A stretch of 64,000 nucleotides of DNA, from assembly GCF_000308575.1 (NCBI RefSeq), contig NZ_BAFZ01000007.1, positions 1 to 64,000 of the forward strand. The letters are read 5' to 3'. This document shows positions 37,335 through 46,476 of the stretch, piece by piece. Source of the DNA: Nocardia exalbida NBRC 100660 (lineage in GTDB: Bacteria > Actinomycetota > Actinomycetes > Mycobacteriales > Mycobacteriaceae). Numbering within the stretch: the stretch's first letter is position 1; the number at the start of each line of letters is the position of its first letter. The notes beneath the pieces were generated by a model. That model saw nothing but the letters and a program-made list of their open reading frames with translations, did no database searches and was not told the DNA's origin. Made by a program: the position numbers and the translations under genes.

Positions 37335-40300
37335 CAGCGCGCCCCGGGGTCGCCCGTGAACCAGGGCGCGATCGGGTTGCCCCACCAGCGCGTCGAGGCG
37401 GGCACCGTGTCACCGCGCATGACCAGCGAAGCCGGGCCGATGGTGGCGCCGTCGCCGAGCGCAGAGGCGGGCAGCGCCACGCAGTGCGGACCAAGGGTGG
37501 CGCCCGCACCGAGAGCGACGGTGTCCATGGCCATGATCCGGTCGTGGAACAGATGGGTCTGCACCACACAGCCGCGTTCCACGGTCGCGCCGTCGCCGAG
37601 AGTCACCAGGTCCGCCTCCGGTAGCCAGTAGGACTCGCACCATACCCCGCGCCCGATGTGCGCGCCGAGACCGCGAAGCCAGAGGTTCAGTACGGGCGTC
37701 CCGGTCGCCGCGCGCGCGAACCACGGCGCGGCAACCGTTTCCACGAAGGTGTCGGAGACCTCGTTGCGCCAGACGAACGAGCTCCACAGCGGATGTTCCC
37801 CGGTGCGTATCCGCCCCACCAGCAACCATTTGGCGGCCACCGCGCTCGCCCCCGCGACAGCGCCTGCCGCCAGCAGCACCAACCCGCTGAGTAGTCCCGC
37901 GGCCAGATGGCCGAACGTTTGCGCGAGCCAGGCGAGGGTGAAAAGCACGCCGAGCCCGATCGCGAAGGTCACCAGCACCGGGACCAAGCGGCAGGTTTCG
38001 ACGATGCCGCGGGCTACCCGCAAGCGCGCGGGCGGGTCGAAGGTGCGCGCGGTATCGGCGTTCTCCGCGGCGCGGCGCAGCCGGACCGGCGGGCTGCCCA
38101 GCCAGGACGAGCCGGGTTTCGCCTTGGACGGCGCCGCCGACAGCACCGCGACCAGCCCGTTCTTCGGGACACGGCGGCCGGGCGCGGTCATCCCGGAGTT
38201 GCCGAGGAAAGCGCGCTTGCCGACCTTCGCCTCCCCGATGTGCAGCCAGCCGCCGCCGAGTTCGTAACCGGCGATCATGGTGTCGTCGGCCAGGAACGCC
38301 CCGTCGGCGACGGTGGTGAACTTCGGCAGCAGCAGCACGGTCGACGCCTCGACGCTCTTACCTATCTTCGCGCCGAGCAAGCGCAACCACAGGGGAGTGA
38401 GCAGGCTGGCGTACAGCGGGAACAGGAAGGTGCGCGCGGAATCCAGCAGCCGCTCGGTGGCCCAGGCCTGCCAGCCGACCCGGCTGCGCACCGGGTGGTA
38501 GCCCTCGGTCAGGCCGACGCTCAGCAGCCGGACCGCGACGATGGTCGCCGCCGCGTAGACGCCCAGGCTGAGCAAGGTCGCGAGGGGAAGCACGGCGAAC
38601 GCGCGCGCGGCGCCGGCGGCGAGCGTGCGGGTGTCGCGAACGAACCAGGCCAGGAACGCCCCACCGGCGCCGATACCGAGAATCGGCATGGCGGCCAGCG
38701 CCATCGACGTGATCCCGAAGATGCCGACCCAGTGGCGGGCACGATCGGGTGTGTGCGCGGGCCAGCGGTGCTGTGCCTTACCGACCTTCACCGCGGGCGA
38801 ACCGGCCCAGTCCTGGTCCGCCTTCACCTTGCCCGATACCGCGGAGCCGGGGGCCACCTCGGCGTTCTTGCCGATCTTGGTGCCCGGCAACAAGATCGAG
38901 CGTGAGCCGACCACCGCGCCGGGGCCGATGGTGATCGGGCCGAGATGCACCACGTCGCCGTCGATCCAGTAGCCGGACAGGTCGACCTCCGGCTCCACAC
39001 TGCACCCGTCACCGAGTTCGAGCATGCCCGTCACCGGCGGGAGGCTGTGCAGGTCGACGCCCTTGCCGATCTTCGCGCCGAGCGCGCGGGCGAACGGCAC
39101 CATCCACGGCGCTCCGGACAGGTTCTCGGCGCCGCTGGCCTCGGAGAGACGGACGGCAGCCCACAGCCGCAGATGCACCGAACCACCGCGCGGATAACTG
39201 CCCCGCCGGATGCCGCGCAGCAGTAGCCGCGCGCCCGCCACGCAGATGGCCATGCGGCCGGGCGGCGAGATGAACAGCAGGAACGCGGCCAGCGTCCACC
39301 ACCAGGACAGCTGGGGGAGCCAGTGCAGTGAGCCGGACCAGGCCGCGATATTGCCGACGATCGCCAGCCAGGTGAGCCACTGCAATCCGGTGAGGGTGGT
39401 GAGCGGGATGGTGGCCAGCACCTGCGCCACCTGCGCGGGCAGCGGCGTCGGCCGCACCGTTCGCTCGGCGACGGCCACGGCGGGGGTGGTCTGTTCCAGC
39501 AGGTCGGCCAGCGCGCCGAGGCGGGGATGGTCGTAGACGTCGGCGACGGCGATCTGCGGATACCGTTCCCGCAGGGCGGTGACCAGCTGCGCCGCCGCGA
39601 GCGAGCCGCCGCCCAGGTCGAAGAAGTCCGCGTCGGGATCGCCGACCTCAGCGCCGAGAATGGCATCCCACAGTCCGGCGACCCATCGGGCGGTGCCGGT
39701 CAGGTCGTTGTCGTCGTCGTCCTCGGCGGCATTGGGCAGCGGCCATGGCAGCGCGTCGCGGTCCACCTTGCCGGAGGTGCGGGTGGGCAGTTCGTCGACC
39801 ACCGCTAGCCTGGGCACCAGTGGTGCCGGAAGTTGTCCACCGAGGACGGCGCGCGCGGCCTTGACATCGAAGTCCGGGCCGGGTCCGGTCAGATAGCCGA
39901 CCAGAAGCCTGTTGCCCGCTTTGGTGGTCCGGATGGCCGCCGCGGCGCCCGTGACCCCGGGCAGGTGTTGCAGAGCGTTGTCGATCTCGCCGAGTTCGAT
40001 GCGCCGCCCGCCCAGTTTGATCTGATCGTCGGCGCGGCCGAGGAAGACCAGCCCGGCGCTGTCGTTGCGGACCAGGTCGCCACTGCGGTAGGCGCGCTCC
40101 CAGCCGACAGAGGCCAGCGGCGCGTACTTCTCGGCGTCCTTGACCGGGTCGAGATAGCGAGCCAGTCCGACGCCGCCGATCACCAGTTCGCCGGATCCCC
40201 CCTCGGCCACCGGGTTACCCGCCTGGTCCACGACGACCAGGTCCCAGCCGTTGAGCGGCAGGCCGATTCGGATCGGCCACCGGCCGTCCAAGCGCGCGGC

Positions 40301-41245
40301 GCAGGCGACCACCGTGGCTTCGGTGGGGCCGTAGGTGTTCCACACCTCGCGAGCCGAGGCACCGTTCCCCGCGAGGCGCTCGGCGAGTTCCGGCGGGACG
40401 GCCTCGCCGCCGAAGATGAGCAGGCGCACCGCCTCCAATGCCTCCACCGGCCAGGTCGCCGCCAGGGTCGGGACGGTCGAGACCACACTGATCTCCCGCC
40501 GCACCAGCCACGGGCCGAGATCGGCGCCGGTGCGCACCAGCTCACGCGGGGCGGGCACCAGGCAGGCGCCGTTGCGCCAGGCCAGCCACATCTCCTCGCA
40601 GGACGCGTCGAAGGCGACCGACAGACCCGCCAGCACCCGGTCACCCGGACCGATCGGGGCGTCGCGCAGGAACAGATCGGCCTCGGCGTCGACGAAGGCG
40701 GCCGCGTTGCGATGGGTGACGGCAACGCCTTTCGGAGTGCCGGTGGAACCGGAGGTGAAGATGATCCAGGCGTCGTCGCCGGGAGTGGGCAGCGTCGACC
40801 AGGTCTGCTCACGCTGCTGCTCCGCCGCGCGAATGCCCGCGGCCGTGGTCTCGATGCCTTCGGCGGTCACGATCGCGGTGACCTGCGCTTCCCCGAAGAC
40901 CAGCTGGGCGCGCTCGTCCGGGTCGTCGGCGTCGACCGGCACGTAAGCGGCGCCGGAGTAGAGGATGGCGAGGATGGTCACATAGAGCCCGCGGGTGCCC
41001 GACGGCATGCGCACGCCGACCCGATCGCCGGGCCGCACGCCCGCGGTGGCGAGCCGGGCCATGGTGTTCTCGATCTCGACGACCAATTCCAGATAGGACA
41101 GCGCCACGTGGCCGTCGTCGATGGCGGGGGCGTCGGGATGGGCGAGTGCCGTCGCGGTCAGGATGTCGACGAGCGTCCTGGCCTCCGGCGCGCGATCGCC
41201 GCGTGACAACGGGCCCGCCGACGCGTCGACGTCTGTCTCGAGCAT
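37334..41245 (-). CDS. Pls/PosA-type nonribosomal peptide synthetase
   Basis: A 1303-residue single-module synthetase: adenylation domain (residues about 20-490), carrier domain with phosphopantetheine serine in DLGGGSLAAAQ (near 555), and a long C-terminal membrane part with hexapeptide-repeat beta-helix segments. In the A domain IIFTSGSTGTPKG, the aspartate of FDASCEEMW, YRSGDL and the lysine of RTSGKVDRD are all present, so amino-acid activation is likely. No condensation or thioesterase domain is seen. The terminal domain resembles that of epsilon-poly-lysine synthetase. ATG 41245 lies 11 bases after GGGAGGTG; ATG 41266 is an alternative. Confidence 0.93.
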   Translation of the reverse strand: MLETDVDASAGPLSRGDRAPEARTLVDILTATALAHPDAPAIDDGHVALSYLELVVEIENTMARLATAGVRPGDRVGVRMPSGTRGLYVTILAILYSGAAYVPVDADDPDERAQLVFGEAQVTAIVTAEGIETTAAGIRAAEQQREQTWSTLPTPGDDAWIIFTSGSTGTPKGVAVTHRNAAAFVDAEADLFLRDAPIGPGDRVLAGLSVAFDASCEEMWLAWRNGACLVPAPRELVRTGADLGPWLVRREISVVSTVPTLAATWPVEALEAVRLLIFGGEAVPPELAERLAGNGASAREVWNTYGPTEATVVACAARLDGRWPIRIGLPLNGWDLVVVDQAGNPVAEGGSGELVIGGVGLARYLDPVKDAEKYAPLASVGWERAYRSGDLVRNDSAGLVFLGRADDQIKLGGRRIELGEIDNALQHLPGVTGAAAAIRTTKAGNRLLVGYLTGPGPDFDVKAARAVLGGQLPAPLVPRLAVVDELPTRTSGKVDRDALPWPLPNAAEDDDDNDLTGTARWVAGLWDAILGAEVGDPDADFFDLGGGSLAAAQLVTALRERYPQIAVADVYDHPRLGALADLLEQTTPAVAVAERTVRPTPLPAQVAQVLATIPLTTLTGLQWLTWLAIVGNIAAWSGSLHWLPQLSWWWTLAAFLLFISPPGRMAICVAGARLLLRGIRRGSYPRGGSVHLRLWAAVRLSEASGAENLSGAPWMVPFARALGAKIGKGVDLHSLPPVTGMLELGDGCSVEPEVDLSGYWIDGDVVHLGPITIGPGAVVGSRSILLPGTKIGKNAEVAPGSAVSGKVKADQDWAGSPAVKVGKAQHRWPAHTPDRARHWVGIFGITSMALAAMPILGIGAGGAFLAWFVRDTRTLAAGAARAFAVLPLATLLSLGVYAAATIVAVRLLSVGLTEGYHPVRSRVGWQAWATERLLDSARTFLFPLYASLLTPLWLRLLGAKIGKSVEASTVLLLPKFTTVADGAFLADDTMIAGYELGGGWLHIGEAKVGKRAFLGNSGMTAPGRRVPKNGLVAVLSAAPSKAKPGSSWLGSPPVRLRRAAENADTARTFDPPARLRVARGIVETCRLVPVLVTFAIGLGVLFTLAWLAQTFGHLAAGLLSGLVLLAAGAVAGASAVAAKWLLVGRIRTGEHPLWSSFVWRNEVSDTFVETVAAPWFARAATGTPVLNLWLRGLGAHIGRGVWCESYWLPEADLVTLGDGATVERGCVVQTHLFHDRIMAMDTVALGAGATLGPHCVALPASALGDGATIGPASLVMRGDTVPASTRWWGNPIAPWFTGDPGAR

Positions 41246-41868
41246 GGTGCTGTGCGCACCTCCCATCGACTCGCCTCACACTTTCCCGTTGTTGTGTCAT
41301 AGCTGGGTTACCAAAGGGCAAACAGCGCTGTGGCCAGCTGTCCACGGTACCCGGGGTTGTCGTCGCTTGTTGTTCACCGAACCGGATGCCGGATCGGTGG
41401 GCGCGATGCGCGTTGTTGCAGGTGGGATCGATATTCGCCGTTCCGATAGGGCAAAACGCTGGTGGGCGGCTCGCCTGCCGCGTTCGCCGGGAGATCGCTG
41501 ATCCGAAGGTGTGATTCGGCTCATCGAGCGGTCCGGAGCTGGTCTTCGGAAGGCGTTTGTTCCGGGCGGTCACCGAGGGAGTCGCGGCGGGGCGTCGCGA
41601 TCGGGTTCAGCGCGTTCGAGATACGGAGGCGCTCGAGAAGCTGCGCCGTTGCGGGCAACGAGCGGGGACCGAGTCGCCTCGGCATCGGTTCGCTCGGTGG
41701 TAACCGACGAGCGAACCGAGGCGCGTTTCGGCCGTGGACGGGGGCCGGTGCCGACGCGCGAAATCCCGCTTCGGGCGCGGCTCGCGCGTCGTCGTGGGGG
41801 TGCTTGTAATGGCCGACGCGTGGTGGTTATGTCCACGCGGTGCTCGTGGGGACTCGGGTGGAATGTGG
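41246..41868. other. gene-free region upstream of the SAM-IV riboswitch
   Basis: More than 600 bases without a supported gene. It must hold the NRPS promoter. The one clear structure is an 11-bp inverted repeat, CGGTTCGCTCG (41686-41696) with CGAGCGAACCG (41708-41718), followed by a G+C-rich tract and GTTT; it may act as a terminator. Open frames here have poor composition and no ribosome sites. Confidence 0.4.
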
Positions 41869-41898
41869 TTGACAGTGCCGGGGCGCTTCTGCCACTCT
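41869..41898 (+). promoter_or_regulatory. predicted promoter of the riboswitch transcript
   Basis: A consensus -35 box TTGACA (41869-41874) is followed after 18 bases by CACTCT (41893-41898). Transcription would start at about 41905, exactly where the riboswitch aptamer begins. The -35 is perfect and the -10 is weak, a combination often seen in actinobacteria. Confidence 0.55.
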
Positions 41899-41904
41899 CG
41901 GGTC

Positions 41905-41985
41905 TGGTCATGAGTGCCAGCGCAAAGCCCCGGCTTGCTGGCCGGCAACCCTCCTCCGCGGTGGGGTGCTCCGGGTGACGACCCG
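41905..41985 (+). promoter_or_regulatory. SAM-IV riboswitch
   Basis: The conserved blocks of the actinobacterial SAM-IV aptamer appear in order: GGTCATGAGTGCCAGCG, CCCCGGCTTGCTGG, CCGGCAACCCTCC, GCGGTGGGGTGCTCCGGGTG and the closing GACGACC. It binds S-adenosylmethionine and lowers expression of sulphur genes when SAM is plentiful. Downstream, GGACTCGC (42015-42022) can pair with GCGAGTCC (42037-42044), probably part of the expression platform. The gene controlled is the cysteine-desulfurase-like protein starting at 42067. Confidence 0.93.
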
Positions 41986-42066
41986 GCCGCCGCCCAACCG
42001 GGCGCGGCAAGCGCGGACTCGCCGAATCGTTCGGTCGCGAGTCCCTGAGCCGACGGGATTCACGTG

Positions 42067-43386
42067 ATGACTACTGCTGTCGACAACCCCTGTGCCGCAC
42101 TCGCCCGGGTGTCCGGCGACGAACTGCGCGTGCCGCTGGTGCACGGCGGATCGGCGACCTACGCCAACTTCGACTACGCCGCGAGTGCGCCCGCGTTGGC
42201 CCAGGTCACCGACCGGGTGCAGCAGTTGCTGCCGTACTACGCGAGCGTGCACCGCGGCGCGGGCTACGCCTCCCGGATCTCCACCGAGTGCTACGAAGCC
42301 GCTCGCGGATCGGTGTCCCGGTTCCTCGACGCCGCCGACGATCAGGTGGTGGTCTTCACCCGCAACACCACCGACTCGCTGAACCTGCTGGCCTCCTGTG
42401 TTCCGGGGGACACCGTGGTGCTCGACGTCGAGCATCACGCCAACTTCCTGCCGTGGACCAAGCGGGGCAGGCGCGTCGTGCAGGCCGCCGACACGGTCGA
42501 AGAGACCATCGGCAGGCTGGTCGCCGAACTGTGCAGCAAGCCGGCCGCGTTGCTCGCGGTGACCGGCGCGTCGAACGTGACCGGCGAGGTGCTTCCGCTG
42601 GAACGGCTGGCCACCATCGCGCATCAGTGCGGCGCCCGGATCTTGGTCGACGCCGCCCAGTTGGCGCCGCATCGGCGGATCAGCCTGCGGGACACCGCGA
42701 TCGACTACCTGGCGTTCTCCGGGCACAAGCTCTACGCGCCGTTCGGCGCCGGTGTGCTGGTGGGCAAGCGGGATTGGCTCGACGCGGCGCAGCCCTACCT
42801 CGCGGGCGGCGGCGCGGTGCGCGAGGTACGCAGCGACGCGGTCGAATGGGCGTCCGCTCCGCAGCGGCACGAAGCAGGCTCGCCGAACGTGCTCGGCGCC
42901 GCCGCACTGGCCGCGGCTTGTGACGCGCTCAGCGGGATCGATGCCGAAACCCTTGCCGCGCACGAACACCGGCTCGCCGACCGCCTGCGCGACGGCTTGG
43001 CCACGATTCCCGGCGTCCAACTGCTGCGGATCTGGATCGACAGCCCTGATGCCGTCGGCATCGTCGCCTTCACCCTGGACGATTTCGCCCCCGGCCACGT
43101 CGCCGCCTATCTCTCCGCCGAACACGGCATCGGTGTGCGCGACGGACGCTTCTGCGCCCACCCGCTGCTCGCCCGCCTCGGCTTGAACGGCGCACTGCGC
43201 GCCAGCATCGGCCTCGGCACCACCTCCGCCGACGTGGACCGCCTGATCGAGGCGATCGCCATCCTCGCGCGAACGGGCCCCACCTGGAATTACGCCGCCG
43301 AGAACGGCGTCTGGAACCCCACGCCCGAAACGCGCCCCTTCACCTCCACCGCCCCCACCGGCGCAGCCCCCTGTCTGGTCGGCTGA
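42067..43386 (+). CDS. class V aminotransferase / cysteine-desulfurase-like PLP enzyme
   Basis: A 439-residue fold-type I PLP enzyme of the NifS/SufS/selenocysteine-lyase branch. The early VHRGAGYAS, the catalytic-pocket VFTRNTTDSLNLL, the aspartate of ILVDAAQLAPH and the PLP lysine in AFSGHKLYAPFG are all in place. A cysteine-bearing loop near residue 360 (RDGRFCAHP) is where such enzymes carry the persulfide cysteine. A SAM-IV riboswitch upstream puts it in sulphur metabolism. A GTG three bases upstream is an alternative start. It resembles M. tuberculosis Rv3778c as I recall it. The exact substrate is open. Confidence 0.9.
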   Translation: MTTAVDNPCAALARVSGDELRVPLVHGGSATYANFDYAASAPALAQVTDRVQQLLPYYASVHRGAGYASRISTECYEAARGSVSRFLDAADDQVVVFTRNTTDSLNLLASCVPGDTVVLDVEHHANFLPWTKRGRRVVQAADTVEETIGRLVAELCSKPAALLAVTGASNVTGEVLPLERLATIAHQCGARILVDAAQLAPHRRISLRDTAIDYLAFSGHKLYAPFGAGVLVGKRDWLDAAQPYLAGGGAVREVRSDAVEWASAPQRHEAGSPNVLGAAALAAACDALSGIDAETLAAHEHRLADRLRDGLATIPGVQLLRIWIDSPDAVGIVAFTLDDFAPGHVAAYLSAEHGIGVRDGRFCAHPLLARLGLNGALRASIGLGTTSADVDRLIEAIAILARTGPTWNYAAENGVWNPTPETRPFTSTAPTGAAPCLVG

Positions 43387-43471
43387 AGCCGCGCTCTTCC
43401 CGATCCACGCGGTCGCGCCTCGCGAGCCGCGGGCGGAATCGGCGGTGTGGACACGGCGTGGGCGGCGCGGG

Positions 43472-44023
43472 TCAGTCGCTCAGGGCGATCGGTCGGTAGT
43501 AGCGCCCGTTGTAGTAGAGCAGTGGCGCGGCGGCGGGTTTCTCGTCGGTGTTGTCGTGGACCCGGGTGACCAAGCCGACGACGAAGGTGTGGTCGCCGAT
43601 GGGGATCAGTTGGTGCACCGTGGCACGCAACCAGATGGGGGTGCCGTGCAGGAGCGGTTCGCCGGTGTCCAGGGTGGTCCACAGGGCGCGGTCGGTGAAG
43701 CGTTCCTCCGCGGTCCGGGAGAACCGGTGGGCCAGGTGCTGCTGGTGTTCGCCGAGGAAGTGGATGACGACGGACTCGGCGTCCAGCATGGCGGACAGGC
43801 TGGAGGAGGTGTGCGCGATATTGAACGACACCAGCGGCGGGTCAAGTGACAGCGAGGCGAAGGAGGTCGCGGTGAAGCCGACCGGCCCCTGCGGCGAAGT
43901 CAGCGTGACGACGGTGACGCCGGCCGGGTAGTGGCGCATGGAGGCGCGATACTGCTCCGCGGTGATGCCGCTCAGATCATCGGGGATCTGTAGTTCCGTC
44001 TCAGGCCGTGGTGCGTCGGTCAC
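43472..44023 (-). CDS. flavin reductase-like FMN-binding protein
   Basis: A 183-residue split-barrel flavin reductase (HpaC/flavin_reduct family). Typical pieces are [32 protein letters not shown] and [12 protein letters not shown]. Such proteins pass reduced flavin to two-component monooxygenases. No monooxygenase gene is adjacent, so its partner is unknown. The start is a GTG with little room for a ribosome site. Confidence 0.9.
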   Translation of the reverse strand: MTDAPRPETELQIPDDLSGITAEQYRASMRHYPAGVTVVTLTSPQGPVGFTATSFASLSLDPPLVSFNIAHTSSSLSAMLDAESVVIHFLGEHQQHLAHRFSRTAEERFTDRALWTTLDTGEPLLHGTPIWLRATVHQLIPIGDHTFVVGLVTRVHDNTDEKPAAAPLLYYNGRYYRPIALSD

Positions 44024-44111
44024 CTCACGAAACTACGCCCGGACGCCCCGCCGGTGCGGGTGGCATTGATCGCACTCGTGCGGGCACCGGACTCGCCGCG
44101 AGGGCGTCGAG

Positions 44112-44588
44112 TCAGTCGACATCGATCGGAAGACCCGCGGTGATCCGCAGCAATTCCGGGAACGACGTGCGGAAGATGGTGTTCGGATGCCCGCCCGCTG
44201 CCCACAGCTCGCGATGGCGCCCCAGCGCGCTGTCCACCCAGGTGGGCAGGTTGGTCGGATGCCCGACCGGTGCGACGCCGCCGATGGGCTGACCGGTCAC
44301 CTCCCGCACCATCTCGGCGGGGGCGCGGCTCAGCGTCCCGTCCAGGCGCGCGCCGGTCTTCGCCAGATCGACTTGGTGCGCTCCCGAGACCAGCAGCAGC
44401 ACCGGGTCGTCGTCGAGCAGGAACACCAGTGATTTCGTGATCGCCCCCACGTCTACGCCGAGGGCCCGTGCGGCGTCCGCGGCGGTGTGGGTCGGCTCCG
44501 GCTGGGCGACGATGAGACCGTGATGGCCCCGGGAGATGAGGGTATCCGCGACCCGGCAGGCGACCGGTGGCAATGACGACCTGCGCAT
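44112..44588 (-). CDS. YbaK/EbsC-family deacylase
   Basis: A 158-residue protein of the Cys-tRNA(Pro)/YbaK deacylase superfamily that edits mischarged aminoacyl-tRNAs. The conserved lysine lies in GAITKSLVFLLDD, followed by LLLVSGAHQVDLAK and the GQPIGGVAPVGH loop, all hallmarks of the family. The aminoacyl-tRNA it acts on cannot be told from the sequence. It is a free-standing gene just downstream of the UraD-like one. Confidence 0.88.
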   Translation of the reverse strand: MRRSSLPPVACRVADTLISRGHHGLIVAQPEPTHTAADAARALGVDVGAITKSLVFLLDDDPVLLLVSGAHQVDLAKTGARLDGTLSRAPAEMVREVTGQPIGGVAPVGHPTNLPTWVDSALGRHRELWAAGGHPNTIFRTSFPELLRITAGLPIDVD

Positions 44589-44642
44589 CTCACCAGGGTA
44601 GAGCGATTGCCGTCGGTACGCCGGGCAAGTCGCGCCGCCGGT

Positions 44643-44963
44643 TCAGTATTCCGGGTAGCCCTCGGCCGGCCCGAGCATCCCGGCGATTCGCTCGCGGGTG
44701 ACCCGTGCCAGTTCGGCCAGGCATTGTGACGAGACCGGGTCGTGCGCAATCCCTTCGAAGGCGCGATCGACGTCCCGCTGGGACAGCGCGAGCAGTTCGA
44801 CATCGGCCTTGCTCAGCAGCGCGTCCCGATCCGGATAGGGGCGAGCGTCGGCCAGCGTCGCGGCCCACGTCACGCTGCAGCAGCACTCGTAGAGGGCATG
44901 AATCGCGCGACCGCGCGGCAGACCGTTGAACCGGTCGAGGCCGATTCCCCGATGCATCAGCAT
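44643..44963 (-). CDS. UraD-like protein with internal deletion of the active-site region
   Basis: A 106-residue protein, against about 165 for OHCU decarboxylase (UraD). The first 75 residues fit UraD well (IGLDRFNGLPRGRAIHALYE, then CCSVTWA and RPYPDRDALL). The last 30 (HDPVSSQCLAELARVTRERI) match the UraD C-terminal helix. The middle part that should hold HPRIG and the catalytic His and Glu is missing without a frameshift. The ATG at 44963 follows CGGAGG. The protein therefore cannot be a normal decarboxylase of the urate pathway. It may be a retained scaffold or a remnant; the intact frame favours retention. Confidence 0.7.
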   Translation of the reverse strand: MLMHRGIGLDRFNGLPRGRAIHALYECCCSVTWAATLADARPYPDRDALLSKADVELLALSQRDVDRAFEGIAHDPVSSQCLAELARVTRERIAGMLGPAEGYPEY

Positions 44964-45156
44964 GGTGTCCTCCGAAAACCGGCGAATGAGGTTTGCTGAC
45001 TCGACCATGATCCGCTGAATCCCGAACCGGGAACCAGTGCGCCGCCGCGCAATTTGCACAGGATTTACACGCTGCGAGGTTTCGCGGCGAATCCTCGCAC
45101 ACCGAGCGCGCGCGGGCCGGGATACCCGCCCGGCGTGGTCTCGATACGCTGTACAA

Positions 45157-45978
45157 ATGACTGATTGGCAGGCTTTCACCGTCGAAACCAAGGATCACGT
45201 CGCGCAGGTGACGTTGATCGGGCCCGGCAAGGGCAACGCGATGGGTCCCGACTTCTGGCGCGAGTTGCCGGAGGTCTTCCAGGCGCTCGACGCCGACCCC
45301 GAGGTGCGCGCGATCGTGTTGACCGGCTCGGGCAAGCACTTCTCCTACGGTCTGGACCTGCCCGCGATGAGCGGCACGTTCGGTCCGCTCATGGCAGATC
45401 GCGCCCTGGCCGCGCCGCGCACCGACTTCCTCACCGAGCTGCGCAAGATGCAGGCCTCGGTCACGGCGGTGGCGGACTGCCGCAAGCCGGTGATCGCCGC
45501 GGTGTCCGGCTGGTGCATCGGCGGCGGGCTCGACCTGATCGCGGCCGTCGACATCCGCTATGCCAGCGCCGATGCCAAGTTCAGCTTGCGTGAGGCGAAG
45601 GTCGCGATCGTCGCCGACATCGGCTCGCTGCACCGGCTGCCCGGCATCATCGGCGAGGGGCACCTGCGGGAGCTTGCCTACACCGCCAAGGACATCGACG
45701 CCGCGCGCGCGGAGAAGATCGGCCTGGTCAACGACGTCTTCGCGGACCAGGATGCGGCGCTGGACGCCGCGCACGCCACCGCGCGCGAGATCGCCGCGAA
45801 CCCGCCGCTGGTGGTGCAGGGCGCCAAGGACGTGCTCGATCAGCGGCGCAAGGACGAGATCGCGGCGGGCCTGCGCTACGTCTCCGCGTGGAACGCCGCG
45901 TTCCTGCCGTCGGAGGATCTCACCGAGGCGATCAAGGCCGTCTTCGAGAAACGCGCGCCCGAATTCCGCGGTCAGTGA
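45157..45978 (+). CDS. enoyl-CoA hydratase/isomerase, dienoyl-CoA isomerase-like (EchA21 type)
   Basis: A 273-residue crotonase-fold enzyme. The oxyanion-hole segments are FSYGLDLPAM and CIGGGLDLIAAVD. The segment VADIGSLHRLPGIIG carries the aspartate that marks delta(3,5)-delta(2,4)-dienoyl-CoA isomerases, so double-bond isomerisation in unsaturated fatty acid oxidation is the best guess. The transcript is probably leaderless: -10 box TACGCT (45145-45150) lies seven bases before the ATG and no ribosome site is present. Confidence 0.9.
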   Translation: MTDWQAFTVETKDHVAQVTLIGPGKGNAMGPDFWRELPEVFQALDADPEVRAIVLTGSGKHFSYGLDLPAMSGTFGPLMADRALAAPRTDFLTELRKMQASVTAVADCRKPVIAAVSGWCIGGGLDLIAAVDIRYASADAKFSLREAKVAIVADIGSLHRLPGIIGEGHLRELAYTAKDIDAARAEKIGLVNDVFADQDAALDAAHATAREIAANPPLVVQGAKDVLDQRRKDEIAAGLRYVSAWNAAFLPSEDLTEAIKAVFEKRAPEFRGQ

Positions 45979-46165
45979 CAACCGCGGCGCGCCCGTACTC
46001 CGCGAGTGCGTCGTGCCGAGCCCCCAAGGGTGGGTATCGAGGGTGGGCAAGGTGATTCGCCTCAGGGTTGCCTTGCCCTCACCCTAGGGGTGGCTGTGCC
46101 AGGCGCCGATCGCCCATATCGTTTGGGATGTCGGAAATTTCGCCTCGCATTCAGGAGCAAGAACA

Positions 46166-46408
46166 ATGCGTATCAAGTCCTTCCTCGCCGCTGGTCTGCT
46201 GGCCACCGCCGCCGTCGCCGGGGTGTCGACGGCTGCTTCGGCCTCGGCCGCGCCGGTTTACCAGGAGGTCGCCTACGGCGGCACCTACGTCGGTACCTAC
46301 GCCACGCTGTACGCCTGCCGGGCCGACGGCGAGTCGCCCAGCACCGGCGGCTACTACTGGGAGTGCATCGAGACCTGGGACGGCTACGACCTGTACATCT
46401 ACTACTGA
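46166..46408 (+). CDS. small secreted tyrosine-rich protein
   Basis: An 80-residue precursor with a signal peptide ([17 protein letters not shown], cleavage after the ASA near residue 28). The mature part of about 52 residues is rich in tyrosine and glycine and has two cysteines (YACRADG and YWECIET) that may form one disulphide. It ends in YDLYIYY. AGGAGC precedes the ATG and a strong terminator follows. This looks like a small secreted peptide of unknown role; related proteins are known to me only as hypothetical in actinobacteria. Confidence 0.8.
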   Translation: MRIKSFLAAGLLATAAVAGVSTAASASAAPVYQEVAYGGTYVGTYATLYACRADGESPSTGGYYWECIETWDGYDLYIYY

Positions 46409-46424
46409 GCCACCTGACGCCGAG

Positions 46425-46456
46425 AAGGGGCATCCGGTTTCCGGGTGCCCCTTTTC
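46425..46456 (+). terminator. terminator of the small secreted protein gene
   Basis: AAGGGGCATCCGG pairs with CCGGGTGCCCCTT (one mismatch) around a TTT loop and is followed directly by TT. Located 17 bases after the stop codon. Confidence 0.85.
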
Positions 46457-46476
46457 ATCTTTCGCGCCCGGAAAAA

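Noticed and set aside
37656..41206. Several plus-strand ORFs of 100-450 codons opposite the NRPS gene
   Set aside because: They are shadows of one continuous, fully motif-supported NRPS frame.
46056..46090. IdeR-like iron box before the small secreted protein gene
   Set aside because: Only about 11 of 19 consensus bases match and the dyad is weak.
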